Assembly: GCF_002159975.1 (NCBI RefSeq)
Contig: NZ_NFJR01000003.1
Span: 186,001 to 250,000 of the forward strand
Length of the DNA: 64,000 nt
Direction: 5' to 3'
Source: Barnesiella sp. An22
Lineage (GTDB): Bacteria > Bacteroidota > Bacteroidia > Bacteroidales > Barnesiellaceae
The translations under genes and the position numbers were made by a program. Position 1 is the first letter of the stretch, and every line of letters begins with the position of its first letter. Shown one piece after another: positions 47,609-57,357 of this stretch. The notes under the pieces were generated by a model. That model searched no databases, was not told where the DNA came from, and was given only the letters and a program-made list of their open reading frames with translations.

Positions 47609-48478
47609 GTCTATACAGACACTTTAATTTCTACTATTGTAGATTAGAGATAAGCGGCTTCTCTACATTCCATTGTCTATACAGACACTTTAATTTCTAC
47701 TATTGTAGATCTCAACCTGCGGCAAGCCATACCGACGTCTATACAGACACTTTAATTTCTACTATTGTAGATATTGTTGTTTTATTAACGATATTTGGCG
47801 TTGTCTATACAGACACTTTAATTTCTACTATTGTAGATACGGAACTAGGGTGACACAAAAAGAAAGTCTATACAGACACTTTAATTTCTACTATTGTAGA
47901 TAATGTTGGGAATTTGTTTTGCACTCATGAGTCTATACAGACACTTTAATTTCTACTATTGTAGATTATGAACCGTCACTTACGGCGATGCGGTGTCTAT
48001 ACAGACACTTTAATTTCTACTATTGTAGATAAGACCGACTGTACCGGCACCTAAATGGTCTATACAGACACTTTAATTTCTACTATTGTAGATTTATATA
48101 CTCTTTTTCGCACAGGTTTTTCGTCTATACAGACACTTTAATTTCTACTATTGTAGATGCTGTCATTTTGCTTTTTCGCTTTTTCGTCTATACAGACACT
48201 TTAATTTCTACTATTGTAGATCAATATGGAAAAAACAACCATCACTACGTCTATACAGACACTTTAATTTCTACTATTGTAGATCAAGCTCCTGCTTTAC
48301 GGGTATGCTTACAGTCTATACAGACACTTTAATTTCTACTATTGTAGATATAACGTCCACATATTTGTAGGTCTCAGTCTATACAGACACTTTAATTTCT
48401 ACTATTGTAGATGAGATGATGCTCTGACGGTAACGGGCTTGCGTCTATACAGACACTTTAATTTTTGCTATTGTACTT
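47609..48478 (+). CRISPR. Type V-A CRISPR array, 14 repeats and 13 spacers
   Basis: The 36-base repeat starts GTCTATACAGAC and ends with the 19-base handle AATTTCTACTATTGTAGAT, whose TCTAC/GTAGA stem and TATT loop form the Cas12a crRNA pseudoknot. Repeats begin at 47609, 47675, 47737, 47803, 47866, 47931, 47995, 48058, 48123, 48186, 48249, 48314, 48377 and 48443. Thirteen are identical; the last (48443-48478) has four changes that break the stem. Spacers are 30, 26, 30, 27, 29, 28, 27, 29, 27, 27, 29, 27 and 30 bases and all differ. Transcription is rightwards, away from cas2. Confidence 0.99.
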
Positions 48479-48530
48479 ACGGGAGGGCAGGCGATTTATA
48501 CGGCACAACCGTTTGCAGCATTCTACACGT

Positions 48531-48580
48531 AATGCAGGGTTTTTAACGGGCCAAAGAATCTGACCTTGCATTTCTTTTTT
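48531..48580 (+). terminator. Candidate terminator of the CRISPR transcript
   Basis: Stem aatgcaggg (48531-48539) with ccttgcatt (48564-48572; one G-T pair), 24-base loop, then ttctttttt. It lies 52 bases past the degenerate repeat, on the plus strand. Confidence 0.6.
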
Positions 48581-48741
48581 ACCCCGCATCTGGGGGCTTA
48601 TGGCTTAACGACAATATTGCCCGATTTTCTCTGGGGAAGAATCTCCCGACAGGGGCATACAGACATAGGGTCAAATAGCGGTATGGCCCCGATATACCGC
48701 ACCTTCTCCCTTTTATTTCACGGGTACCGTTCTTTGAGGTT
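48581..48741. other. Intergenic stretch between CRISPR island and dapA
   Basis: No gene seen. A small inverted repeat gcggtat/ataccgc (48678-48700) lies 40 bases past the dapA stop and may be its weak terminator on the minus strand. Confidence 0.4.
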
Positions 48742-49635
48742 TTAAGGAATGTAGTGCAGGCTTTGCAGCACGGCGCGTATCTTCTCGTAGGTGGTGATGC
48801 GCGTAGGCACGAGCGGCAGGCGCAGTTTGTTCTCGATGTAGCCCATGGCGTTGAGCAGACACTTCACACCGGCGGGGTTGCCGTCGACGAAGAGCAGGCT
48901 GAAGAGCTCGGTGAAGCGGTGGTGTATGGGCAGGGCGTTCTTGAAATCGCCGTTGAGCGCCAGGCGCACCATCTTGCTGAACTCCTTGGGAAAGGCGTTG
49001 CCGATAACCGAGATGACCCCAACAGCCCCCAGCGTGAGCAGCGGGAAGGTGATGCCGTCGTCGCCCGAGATGACCATGAAGTCGGCGGGCTTGTTCTTGA
49101 TGATGTCGTCCATCTGGGTGATGTTGCCCGACGCCTCCTTGATGGCCACGATGTTGGGATACTCCTTGGCCAGCCGCAGCGTGGTCTCGGCACTCATGTT
49201 CACACCCGTACGACCCGGCACGTTGTACAGGATGACCGGCAGCCGCGAGGCTTGCGCGATAGCGCTGTAATGTTGATAGATGCCCTCTTGCGAAGGTTTG
49301 TTATAGTAAGGTACAACCGACAGGATGGCGTCGTAGCCCGTGAAGTCGTCGTGCTTCAAATGCTCCACAATGCCGCGCGTGTTGTTGCCGCCCAACCCCA
49401 GAACCAGGGGGATGCGACCCTTTACCCGCTCTACGACAAAACTCTTGATGGCTGCCTTCTCCTCCTCGGTGAGTGTGGGAGTCTCGGCAGTAGTACCTAA
49501 AACAACCAGATAGTCGGTGCCGTTTTGTATCAGATGTTCAATCAGTCGGGAAAGGGCCTCGAAGTCGATACTCTCGTCTTCTTTGAACGGCGTGATAAGT
49601 GCCACACCCATTCCGCTTAAATTGATTCTTGCCAT
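48742..49635 (-). CDS. dapA: 4-hydroxy-tetrahydrodipicolinate synthase
   Basis: 297 aa, (beta/alpha)8 aldolase of the lysine/diaminopimelate pathway, condensing pyruvate with aspartate semialdehyde. It shows GTTAETPTLTEEEK, SVVPYYNKPSQEGIYQHY (catalytic Tyr) and the Schiff-base lysine in NIVAIKEASGNITQ. A TAATTTTG -7 box on the minus strand (plus 49674-49681) lies in the 3' end of the preceding gene, so it may have its own promoter besides readthrough from ligA. Confidence 0.96.
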   Translation of the reverse strand: MARINLSGMGVALITPFKEDESIDFEALSRLIEHLIQNGTDYLVVLGTTAETPTLTEEEKAAIKSFVVERVKGRIPLVLGLGGNNTRGIVEHLKHDDFTGYDAILSVVPYYNKPSQEGIYQHYSAIAQASRLPVILYNVPGRTGVNMSAETTLRLAKEYPNIVAIKEASGNITQMDDIIKNKPADFMVISGDDGITFPLLTLGAVGVISVIGNAFPKEFSKMVRLALNGDFKNALPIHHRFTELFSLLFVDGNPAGVKCLLNAMGYIENKLRLPLVPTRITTYEKIRAVLQSLHYIP

Positions 49636-49668
49636 ATTTCTACCCTCTATTTATTTTCGCTTCCAAAA

Positions 49669-50247
49669 TTACAGATTATTCTCTTTTACGCCAATTTTCT
49701 TCCAATAAAAAAGCGCATTCTTCAACAATTCGCCTGCATCGAGGCCTCTTTTCCCCGAAGCCGGAGCATCGCCATCGGCCTCTTTCCCAGGGTGATGAGC
49801 GGGTACCAGTATCTGCAGGTGGAAGGGGTTGGCCTCCTCCTTGGGCACCCCTATCTTGAAGGTCGCCCGCGAGTGCACGGCCAGGCAAAGCAGCGGCAGC
49901 GACCGGGCGGTAGACACGTCGATGAGCACCTCGCCGTCGTGCCGGTCGAAGTTCTCGAGGAACTGCCGGGTGGGCCTACGCCACAACCACGAACTGCGCA
50001 GGGACAACACGGGGTCGCACCCCGGTATGGAGGCGGGAAGCTCGCTTTTGCTGCGCGCATCGACCACCAATGTTATCTTTTTGCCGGCGGCCGCCAGTTC
50101 GGCCAGCACGGGCCGTAGCGACGGTATATCGCGCCCCAGTGCCAACATGACCAGCCTATCGGCCTCGTCGAAGGCCCGAAACCTCTCGGGCGCAGGTTGC
50201 TGCAACCTGCGCCTCACTCGCCATCCAGTAATCCACGAAAGACACAT
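49669..50247 (-). CDS. DUF6913-like protein, unknown function
   Basis: 192 aa, cytoplasmic, with RLVMLALGRDIPSLRPVLAELAAAGKKITLVVDARSK, GEVLIDVSTARSLPLLCLAVHSRATFKIGVPKEEAN and C-terminal GELLKNALFYWKKIG. This looks like the small Bacteroidota family (DUF6913) found between ligA and dapA; the family name is from memory and moderately sure. The fold looks like an alpha/beta Rossmann-type domain. It lies 12 bases after ligA and 33 before dapA, so probably one operon. Confidence 0.7.
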   Translation of the reverse strand: MCLSWITGWRVRRRLQQPAPERFRAFDEADRLVMLALGRDIPSLRPVLAELAAAGKKITLVVDARSKSELPASIPGCDPVLSLRSSWLWRRPTRQFLENFDRHDGEVLIDVSTARSLPLLCLAVHSRATFKIGVPKEEANPFHLQILVPAHHPGKEADGDAPASGKRGLDAGELLKNALFYWKKIGVKENNL

Positions 50248-50259
50248 ATCACACGCTGT

Positions 50260-52263
50260 TTATCGAATCATCTCCAAAAATTCATCTTCCGACAAGATGC
50301 GCACCCCCAGCTTGCGGGCCTTCTCGAGCTTGGCCGGACCCATGTTCGCACCGGCCAGCAGATAGGTGGTCTTGCCCGATACCGAGCCGGTATTCACCCC
50401 GCCGTGCTGCTCGATCATCGCCTTGTACTCGTCGCGCGAGTGGTGGGCAAAGGTACCGCTGATGACAATCGTGGCACCGGCCAGCTTGTCGGTCCGCTCC
50501 GAGAGCCGCTCCTCGGTAATCTGCATCTGCACGCCATAGCCGCGCAGCCGCTCGATGAGCCGCAGGTTGTCGGCATCGGCAAAGTAGGCCACCACGCTCT
50601 GGGCGATGCGTTCGCCGATGTCGCCTATCTGGGTAAGCTCCTCGACCGTAGCCTCGCGCAGCCGGTCAATCGAGTGCAGGGCCAAGGCCAACTTCTTGGC
50701 TACGGTCTCGCCCACATAGCGTATGCCCAGGGCAAAGAGCACCCGCTCGAAGGGCACCTCGCACGACTGCCGCACGGCATCGACGATGTTCTGGGCCGAG
50801 CGTTCGCCCATACGTTCGAGCTCGGCTATCGCCGGGGCTTGCAGGGTATAGAGGTCGGCCACGTCTTTCACCAGCCCGGCGTTGTAGAACTGGTTCACCG
50901 TCTCGCTGCCGATGCCGTCGATATTCATTGCCCGGCGGCTGATGTAGTGCTCGATACGGCCCTTGATTTGCGGCGGGCACCCCTTCTCGTTGGGGCAGAC
51001 CCAGGCGGCCTCGCCCTCGATGCGTTTCAGCGGCGTGCCGCACTCGGGGCAGTTGCGTATGAAGCGCACCTTCTCGCCCACCAGCACGCGGGCCGAGGTA
51101 TCGACGGCCGTAATCTTGGGTATGATTTCACCTCCCTTCTCGACATAGACCATATCGCCTATGTGCAGGTCGAGGGCGTTGATTATATCTTCGTTGTGCA
51201 GCGTGGCCCGCTTGACAATGGTACCCGAAAGCAACACCGGGTCAAGATTGGCCACCGGGGTAACCGTGCCCGTGCGCCCCACCTGGAACGACACCGAGTT
51301 GAGCCGCGTGAGCGCCTGCTCGGCCTGGAACTTGTAGGCAATGGCCCACCGGGGCGACTTGGCCGTGTAGCCCAGGTTCTTCTGCTGGCGCAGCGAGTTG
51401 ACCTTGAACACCATGCCGTCGGTAGCCACCGGCAGATGCTTGCGCTCAGTGTCCCAATAGTTGATATACTCCTTCATCTCGTCGACCGAGTGGAGAATGC
51501 GCATGGCGTCGGAAATCTTGAAGCCCCAGGCGCGGGCCCGCTGCAGATTTTCGTAGTGGGTATCGGCCGGCAGATTGTCGCCCAGCAGATAGTAGAGGTA
51601 GGCATCGAGCCCCCGGGCGGCCACCACGGCCGAGTTTTGCGACTTGAGGGTACCGGCTGCCGCGTTGCGGGGGTTGGCAAAGAGGGGCTCTTCCTGCTCC
51701 TCACGCTCCTTGTTCAGCGCCTCGAATACGGCCCAGGGCATGAGTATCTCGCCCCTGATTTCGAACGAGTCGGGATAGTCGTTGCCCCGCAGTTGCAGGG
51801 GAATGCTGCGTATGGTCTTCACATTCTCAGTCACATCGTCGCCCCGCGTGCCGTCGCCCCGCGTCACCGCCTGCACCAGCCGGCCATGCTCGTAGATGAG
51901 CGAGATGGAGGTACCGTCGAACTTCAGTTCGCCCACCAGTTCGAACTCCTCGCCCATCAGCCCCGTGCGCACCCGGTCGTAGAAGGCGGACACCTCTTCG
52001 ATCGAATAGGTGTTGCCCAACGACAGCATGGGGTAGCGGTGCTCGACCTGCGTAAAGGCCCGGTTGATGTCGTTGCCCACCCGCTGCGTGGGCGAGTTGG
52101 GGTCGAAATACTGGGGGTAGGCCTCCTCGATCTGCTGCAACTCGTGCATCATCTCGTCGAAGGTGCGGTCGTCGATGGTCGGGGCATTCAACACATAGTA
52201 GTTATAGTTGTGCTCGTCGAGCTCCTTGCGCAGGCGAGCTATCTTTTCCTGGGGAGATTCCAT
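50260..52263 (-). CDS. ligA: NAD-dependent DNA ligase
   Basis: 667 aa with all LigA parts: domain Ia ([21 protein letters not shown]), the adenylation lysine K114 in ELKFDGTS, an OB fold ([12 protein letters not shown]), a zinc finger with four cysteines ([26 protein letters not shown]), HhH repeats and a C-terminal BRCT domain ([30 protein letters not shown]). It seals nicks during replication. First gene of the minus-strand ligA-DUF6913-dapA set. Confidence 0.97.
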   Translation of the reverse strand: MESPQEKIARLRKELDEHNYNYYVLNAPTIDDRTFDEMMHELQQIEEAYPQYFDPNSPTQRVGNDINRAFTQVEHRYPMLSLGNTYSIEEVSAFYDRVRTGLMGEEFELVGELKFDGTSISLIYEHGRLVQAVTRGDGTRGDDVTENVKTIRSIPLQLRGNDYPDSFEIRGEILMPWAVFEALNKEREEQEEPLFANPRNAAAGTLKSQNSAVVAARGLDAYLYYLLGDNLPADTHYENLQRARAWGFKISDAMRILHSVDEMKEYINYWDTERKHLPVATDGMVFKVNSLRQQKNLGYTAKSPRWAIAYKFQAEQALTRLNSVSFQVGRTGTVTPVANLDPVLLSGTIVKRATLHNEDIINALDLHIGDMVYVEKGGEIIPKITAVDTSARVLVGEKVRFIRNCPECGTPLKRIEGEAAWVCPNEKGCPPQIKGRIEHYISRRAMNIDGIGSETVNQFYNAGLVKDVADLYTLQAPAIAELERMGERSAQNIVDAVRQSCEVPFERVLFALGIRYVGETVAKKLALALHSIDRLREATVEELTQIGDIGERIAQSVVAYFADADNLRLIERLRGYGVQMQITEERLSERTDKLAGATIVISGTFAHHSRDEYKAMIEQHGGVNTGSVSGKTTYLLAGANMGPAKLEKARKLGVRILSEDEFLEMIR

Positions 52264-52289
52264 GTAACAGTGAGGTTTTTAATTCTACA

Positions 52290-52297
52290 CAAATGTA
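52290..52297 (-). promoter_or_regulatory. Candidate -7 box for ligA
   Basis: TACATTTG on the minus strand (caaatgta on plus), 27 bases before the ATG at 52263. Confidence 0.5.
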
Positions 52298-52364
52298 AGA
52301 TTTTTACCCAGAAAATCGGGTATAATTTGCCAAGAATGTTATACGCCGATAGCCATAAATAACT

Positions 52365-52372
52365 TATCTTTG
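52365..52372 (+). promoter_or_regulatory. Candidate -7 box for the hydrolase/Mur ligase/Ddl operon
   Basis: TATCTTTG, 26 bases before ATG 52399; divergent from the ligA promoter. Confidence 0.55.
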
Positions 52373-52398
52373 CGGGTAAAATCATCAAGCGCAAAAAA

Positions 52399-53178
52399 AT
52401 GCTGCAAACAAAAAATTTGTGTGGAGTGACGCTGCAATACAACGTCGAAGGCGAAGGCCTGCCCGTGATACTGATGCACGGCTGGGGGTGCAACCACACC
52501 ACCGTGGCCTCGATCGAACGGCTGTTGACGCCTCACTTCAAGGTCTATAACCTCGACTTCCCGGGATTCGGCGGCAGCAGCACGCCGCCGGCCGTGTGGG
52601 GCGTAGAGGAGTATACCCGCCTGGTCGAGGCTTTTGCCCGGGCCGAAGGCATCGAACGCCCCATCCTCATCGGCCACTCGTTCGGCGGCCGGGTGTCGAT
52701 ACTCTTTGCCTCGCGCAACGCCACCCGCAAGGTGATTCTGGTCGATGCCGCCGGCGTGAAACCCCGCCGTCCGCTCAAATACTACGTGAAGGTCTATTCG
52801 TTCAAACTGTGGAAACGGCTGCTCCCCCTCGTCGTGGGCCGCAAACGGGCCGACGAAACCATCGAGGCCTATCGCCGCAAATCGGGGTCGGCCGACTACA
52901 ACGCCCTCACCGGCACCATGCGCAACATTCTGGTCAAGGTGGTGAACGAAGACCTCAAGGCGGTGATGCCCCGCATCCAGTGCCCCGTGCTCCTCATCTG
53001 GGGCAAGAACGATACCGCCACCCCCCTGCGCGACGCCCGCACCATGGAGCGCCTCATCCCCGATGCCGGGCTCGTGGCCTTCGACGATGCCGGACATTAC
53101 AGCTTCCTCGACAAGCCCTACGAGTTTAATGCCGTGGTACAAAACTTTTTACAGCCCGATATAAAACAAGAATCATGA
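52399..53178 (+). CDS. Alpha/beta hydrolase
   Basis: 259 aa with the alpha/beta hydrolase core: HGWGCNHTT oxyanion region, nucleophile Ser in LIGHSFGGRV, acid in LLIWGKNDTATPL and His in FDDAGHYSFLDKP. No signal peptide. It overlaps the Mur ligase-like gene by 4 bases (ATGA) and so is translationally coupled to it. Substrate unknown; a role in processing a peptidoglycan precursor or lipid-linked intermediate is inference from context. Confidence 0.88.
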   Translation: MLQTKNLCGVTLQYNVEGEGLPVILMHGWGCNHTTVASIERLLTPHFKVYNLDFPGFGGSSTPPAVWGVEEYTRLVEAFARAEGIERPILIGHSFGGRVSILFASRNATRKVILVDAAGVKPRRPLKYYVKVYSFKLWKRLLPLVVGRKRADETIEAYRRKSGSADYNALTGTMRNILVKVVNEDLKAVMPRIQCPVLLIWGKNDTATPLRDARTMERLIPDAGLVAFDDAGHYSFLDKPYEFNAVVQNFLQPDIKQES

Positions 53179-54737
53179 CTCAGATACTCTCCATCATCAC
53201 CTTCCTGGCCCTGCTCTTCTACACCGCAACCGAAGTGAAATTCCAGTTGCAGATGATGCAGCAGAACACCTACCGCAACGACCGCTACAACCGTTGGCTC
53301 AAAGGCGAATCGTTCGCCTCGGTATCGCGGCTCGTCGACCTGTTTCTGCTCCTGCTGCTCTCGACCAACTTTCTGCCGCTCTTCGTGCAGATTGTCGCCA
53401 TCACGGTCGCCCTCTACAAGAGCGTGAACCACCTGAAGGCCAAGTACAAAAAGCCGTTGGTATTCACCCGCCGGGCCACCCGCCTCTATGTGGCCGCCCT
53501 GCTGCTGACCCTCGTCATTGCCGGCCTTGCTGCCGCCACGACCACGCTCGACAACGGCAGCCGCGCCCTGCTGGCTCTGGCCATCCTGGCCCCCTACCTG
53601 ATGATGATTGCCAACTGGCTGATGCAACCCGTCGAGAAACAGATCAACCGCAAATATTACAACGAGGTCAAGCAAATACTGGCCCAGATGCCCGGCCTCA
53701 CCATCATCGGCATTACCGGTAGCTACGGCAAGACCAGCACCAAGCACTACCTCTACCGCATCCTGTGCGAGCGGTACAACGTGCTGATGACCCCCGGCAG
53801 CTTCAACACCCCCATGGGCGTGATACGTACCGTGCGCGAGCAGATGAAGCCCTACCACAACGTATTCATCTGCGAGATGGGTGCCAAGCAGATAGGCGAC
53901 ATCAAGGAGATTTGCGACCTGGTGAATCCGCAGATAGGCATCATCACCGCCGTGGGCGAGCAGCACCTCGAGTCGTTCAAGAGCATCGAGAATGTGCAGC
54001 GCACCAAGTTCGAGCTGGTCGACGCCCTGCCCGCCTCGGGCTTTGCCGTGGTCAACAACGACTTCCCCTACATCGCCAACCGCCCCGTCAACAACGTGCC
54101 GGTGAAACGCTACACCATCGCCGACACCGGTGCCGACTACCACATCGAGAACATCCGCTACGACAGCGACGCCACCCGATTCACCGTGGTGGGCGGCGGC
54201 GAGCGCATCGAACTGAGCACGAAACTCATCGGCGAGTGCAACCTGTCGAACCTCATGGCCGCCGTCATCGTGGCCCGGCACCTGCAAGTGCCCGTGCAGT
54301 CGATACAATACGGCGTGAGCCGCATCGAGCAGGTGGAACACCGCCTGAACATGAAACGTACGCCGGGCGGAATCTCGATTATCGACGACGCCTTCAACTC
54401 CAACCCCGACGGCGCCCGCATGGCACTCGACGTGCTGCGCCGCATGACCCAGGGCAAGCGCATCGCTATCACCCCGGGCATGATCGAGCTGGGCGACAAA
54501 CAGGTCGAATACAACCGCACGCTGGGCCGCCAGCTCGCCACCGCCTGCGACTACGTGATGGTGGTGGGCCGCTACAACCGCGACGCCATTCTGGCCGGAT
54601 TGCAGGCCGAGAACTTCCCCGAAGAGAAGCTCTTCGTGGCCGACTCCTTTGCCGAAGCACAGGCCCGCCTCGCCCAGGTAGCCGAAGCCGGCGACACCGT
54701 CCTCTACGAGAACGACCTGCCCGACACCTTCAAGTAA
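53175..54737 (+). CDS. Membrane-anchored MurF-like Mur ligase
   Basis: 520 aa. The first 155 residues contain about four membrane segments, absent from normal MurF. A Mur ligase follows, with P-loop GITGSYGKTSTK (K186), CEMGAKQIGDIKEICDLVNPQIGIITAVGEQHLE, and the C-terminal GISIIDDAFNSNPDGARMALDVL with its DDAFNSNP motif. It belongs to the MurF-like group that adds an amino acid or dipeptide to a UDP- or lipid-linked substrate. With the next gene (Ddl) it could make and attach D-Ala-D-Ala or a variant at the membrane. It is distinct from a canonical dcw-cluster murF, which is expected elsewhere. Confidence 0.82.
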   Translation: MTQILSIITFLALLFYTATEVKFQLQMMQQNTYRNDRYNRWLKGESFASVSRLVDLFLLLLLSTNFLPLFVQIVAITVALYKSVNHLKAKYKKPLVFTRRATRLYVAALLLTLVIAGLAAATTTLDNGSRALLALAILAPYLMMIANWLMQPVEKQINRKYYNEVKQILAQMPGLTIIGITGSYGKTSTKHYLYRILCERYNVLMTPGSFNTPMGVIRTVREQMKPYHNVFICEMGAKQIGDIKEICDLVNPQIGIITAVGEQHLESFKSIENVQRTKFELVDALPASGFAVVNNDFPYIANRPVNNVPVKRYTIADTGADYHIENIRYDSDATRFTVVGGGERIELSTKLIGECNLSNLMAAVIVARHLQVPVQSIQYGVSRIEQVEHRLNMKRTPGGISIIDDAFNSNPDGARMALDVLRRMTQGKRIAITPGMIELGDKQVEYNRTLGRQLATACDYVMVVGRYNRDAILAGLQAENFPEEKLFVADSFAEAQARLAQVAEAGDTVLYENDLPDTFK

Positions 54738-54786
54738 ACCCGATTATTCACAACACAACAAAACATATCGTTAGCACAGAAAGATT

Positions 54787-55968
54787 ATGAAAACTACCGT
54801 TGGTGTTTTTTTCGGAGGCCGCTCGACCGAGCACGAAATCTCCGTCATCTCGGCCCTGCAGGCCATCAATGCCTTTAACAAGGAGAAGTACGAAATCGTC
54901 CCCATATACATAACCAAACAGGGCCGCTGGTTCAGCGGCGACGCCCTGCTCACGGTGAAGAACTACCGCGACATGGCCGCCCTGCAAAAGATGTGTACCG
55001 AGGTATACATGATTCCCGAATACGGCGACTACAACGTCTACCGCAAGAAGAAACCCCTCTTCGGGAGCGACATCTGGGCCAAACTCGACGTCGTGGTGCC
55101 CGTGCTGCACGGCAGCAACGGCGAGGACGGCATCTTCGAGGGAGTGCTCGAGTCGATAGGCATCCCCTATGCCGGTTGCAATACGCTGGCCTCGGCCAAC
55201 GGCATGGACAAAATCACCATGAAGATGATTATGCAGCAGAGCGGAATCCCCATCGTCGATTACGTGTGGTTCACCGACAAGCAGTGGTTTGCCCAGCGCG
55301 ACCAACTCATCGCAGAGATTGAATCGAAACTCGGCTACCCCGTCATCGTGAAACCGGCCAACCTGGGCTCGAGCGTGGGTATCTCGCATGCCGACAACCG
55401 CGAGGAGCTCATCGCCAAAATCGACGTGGCCGAGAAATACTCGACCCGCATCGTCATCGAAGATATGGTCGAGGAGCTGAAAGAGATCAACTGCTCGGTA
55501 CTGGGCGACTGCGACGACTACCGCACCTCGGTATGCGAAGAGCCCATCAAGAGCGGAGACATCCTCACCTATGAAGACAAGTACATGGGCGGCGGCAAGT
55601 CGAACAAAGGCATGCAGGCTACCCAGAAACGCATCCCGGCCGACCTCACCCCCGAGGAGACCGCCCGCGTGCAGTTCCTGGCCGGCGAAACCTTCCGAGT
55701 GCTCTCGTGCCACGGCGTGGCCCGCGTCGACTTTATGATCGACGGCAAGAGCGGCAACATCTACGTGAACGAAATCAACACCATCCCCGGCTCCCTCTCG
55801 TTCTACCTGTGGGAGGCATCGGGCATCCCCTTCGACCAACTCATGGACCGTCTGGTCGACCTCGCCCTCAAACGCAAGCGCGAGTCGGCTATGAAGACCG
55901 TCAGCTACGACCAGAACATCTTCAACCTGGGCAAAGGGCTCAAGGGCGGCAAGATGGGGGCGAAGTAA
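54787..55968 (+). CDS. ddl: D-alanine--D-alanine ligase (ATP-grasp)
   Basis: 393 aa, a little longer than typical Ddl. N-terminal [60 protein letters not shown]-grasp segment [21 protein letters not shown] and the metal-binding [19 protein letters not shown] are all as in VanA/Ddl-type ligases. It joins two D-alanines (or D-Ala with another D-residue) for the wall stem peptide. It starts 49 bases after the Mur ligase, probably in the same operon. Confidence 0.93.
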   Translation: MKTTVGVFFGGRSTEHEISVISALQAINAFNKEKYEIVPIYITKQGRWFSGDALLTVKNYRDMAALQKMCTEVYMIPEYGDYNVYRKKKPLFGSDIWAKLDVVVPVLHGSNGEDGIFEGVLESIGIPYAGCNTLASANGMDKITMKMIMQQSGIPIVDYVWFTDKQWFAQRDQLIAEIESKLGYPVIVKPANLGSSVGISHADNREELIAKIDVAEKYSTRIVIEDMVEELKEINCSVLGDCDDYRTSVCEEPIKSGDILTYEDKYMGGGKSNKGMQATQKRIPADLTPEETARVQFLAGETFRVLSCHGVARVDFMIDGKSGNIYVNEINTIPGSLSFYLWEASGIPFDQLMDRLVDLALKRKRESAMKTVSYDQNIFNLGKGLKGGKMGAK

Positions 55969-56045
55969 GAGGAAAAGACGAAAGTGCCTTCTGGTTTAAC
56001 AAACTCAACAAGAGGAAATATACACGACAGGAGCAGCCATCAGGA

Positions 56046-57167
56046 TTATTGCTTTGACTTCATTTCATGATATAAAGCAAGTCCTTTGGCCGTCAACAAA
56101 TATTTCTGTCGAGGATGATGTGGCCTGTCTGGATACAGAGACTTGAGAATACCGGCTTCTAAAGCAGGAGCCATGTAGTTTTCCAAAAACGACGGGCGAT
56201 GCTTTAGGCCGATTTTCTCCATCAGACTCTTCAAAGACAATTGCTCGTTTGACAAGGCAAGCAATAAAGTACGAACTTGTTCGGATACTTGTACGGTAGG
56301 TTGTTCGGTACTTGTTCGGTTCATAGGCTGCACTTGTTCTGCTGCCAGTTCTTCAGGGGCATTGACTACCATATACCTGTTCCGTAACTCGTTGTTTTCG
56401 CCCAATAACAAATTACGGAAGAATCGTTCCAGGTATTCCGAATTACGCATAATGCCTTTCTGTACGTTTTGGTAGTTGGCCCGTACCAGTGCATTACGGA
56501 AGTACCACGAATGGTTGGCAAACAAGTCGTTCGTTACATCGAAGCCCATAGAACGGAGATAGAGAATTGTAAAAACGGCAGTTGTCCGCGTATTTCCTTC
56601 TCCAAACGGATGAATCTGCCACAGTCCCGATACGAATTGGGCTATATGGCTCACCAGACCGTTCCTCTCCACTTTGGAATAGTCAAATTGCCGTTCCTGC
56701 TCCAAGTCATATTCGACAGCCTTACGGATATCCAAGGCAGAAACATAGAGCACCGTATCCCCTCGAAGCACCCACTCCTTTTTCGTGATGTTGTAATCGC
56801 GTATCTGACCGGCAAATTTGAATACGCCATCGAATATACGACGATGAATCGATGTTAGCCCGACAAACGTAAAGGCAAATGTTTTCTCGGTAAGCAGTCG
56901 ACGAATATTGGTCGATACCATATCCGCCTCATGCATATCCGCCTCTTCTGGTGTACGTGCTTCTTTCGACAGATAATAACTCTTTATAAGTTGTTCCGCC
57001 TCATCGATAGATATTTCGCCCTCAATATCCTTACGAGCCGTTTCAATCAGATAGTCGGATGGTTTAAGTCCATCGACAGCCTGCAAGCCGATGGCCGTCT
57101 GCCACGCATAACCTTTCTCACGCTTTTGCGGATCGCCTTGGCGTATATATTCGTCGAAGTTAATCAT
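56046..57167 (-). CDS. Fic family protein with N-terminal antitoxin-like helix region
   Basis: 373 aa. The Fic core has the active-site loop H186-P-F188-G-E190-G191-N192-T-R194 (QIHPFGEGNTRT). This keeps the catalytic His, acidic residue and Arg, but has Thr where HPFREGNGR has Gly. The flap FAGQIRDYNITKKEWVL matches AMPylating Fic proteins. Residues 38-70 (DYLIETARKDIEGEISIDEAEQLIKSYY) resemble a fused VbhA-type antitoxin. A C-terminal winged-helix-like part follows. Lower GC than its neighbours suggests transfer. It probably AMPylates a protein and may be self-inhibited. Confidence 0.88.
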   Translation of the reverse strand: MINFDEYIRQGDPQKREKGYAWQTAIGLQAVDGLKPSDYLIETARKDIEGEISIDEAEQLIKSYYLSKEARTPEEADMHEADMVSTNIRRLLTEKTFAFTFVGLTSIHRRIFDGVFKFAGQIRDYNITKKEWVLRGDTVLYVSALDIRKAVEYDLEQERQFDYSKVERNGLVSHIAQFVSGLWQIHPFGEGNTRTTAVFTILYLRSMGFDVTNDLFANHSWYFRNALVRANYQNVQKGIMRNSEYLERFFRNLLLGENNELRNRYMVVNAPEELAAEQVQPMNRTSTEQPTVQVSEQVRTLLLALSNEQLSLKSLMEKIGLKHRPSFLENYMAPALEAGILKSLYPDRPHHPRQKYLLTAKGLALYHEMKSKQ

Positions 57168-57193
57168 TCATGTTAATCCGTTATATCAGTTTA

Positions 57194-57201
57194 CAAAGAT
57201 A
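57194..57201 (-). promoter_or_regulatory. Candidate -7 box for the Fic gene
   Basis: TATCTTTG on the minus strand (caaagata on plus), 27 bases before the ATG at 57167. Confidence 0.55.
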
Positions 57202-57357
57202 TAAAAATATCATACGATAAAAAGATAAAAGCGAGGTGATTCTGTAATCGGTATCAGGGAAAAAAATCTCCACTTTAAAACAAAAATTGCCCGAGGTGCA
57301 AGACTGATGTCACCCGGGAGACATTGCGTTGAATACCTAAAACACCTATTTTATCTT

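Noticed and set aside
41640-48741. Direct repeats or tRNA as attachment sites flanking the CRISPR island
   Set aside because: I compared both flanks by eye and saw no matching direct repeats, transposase or tRNA gene; the mode of acquisition is unknown.
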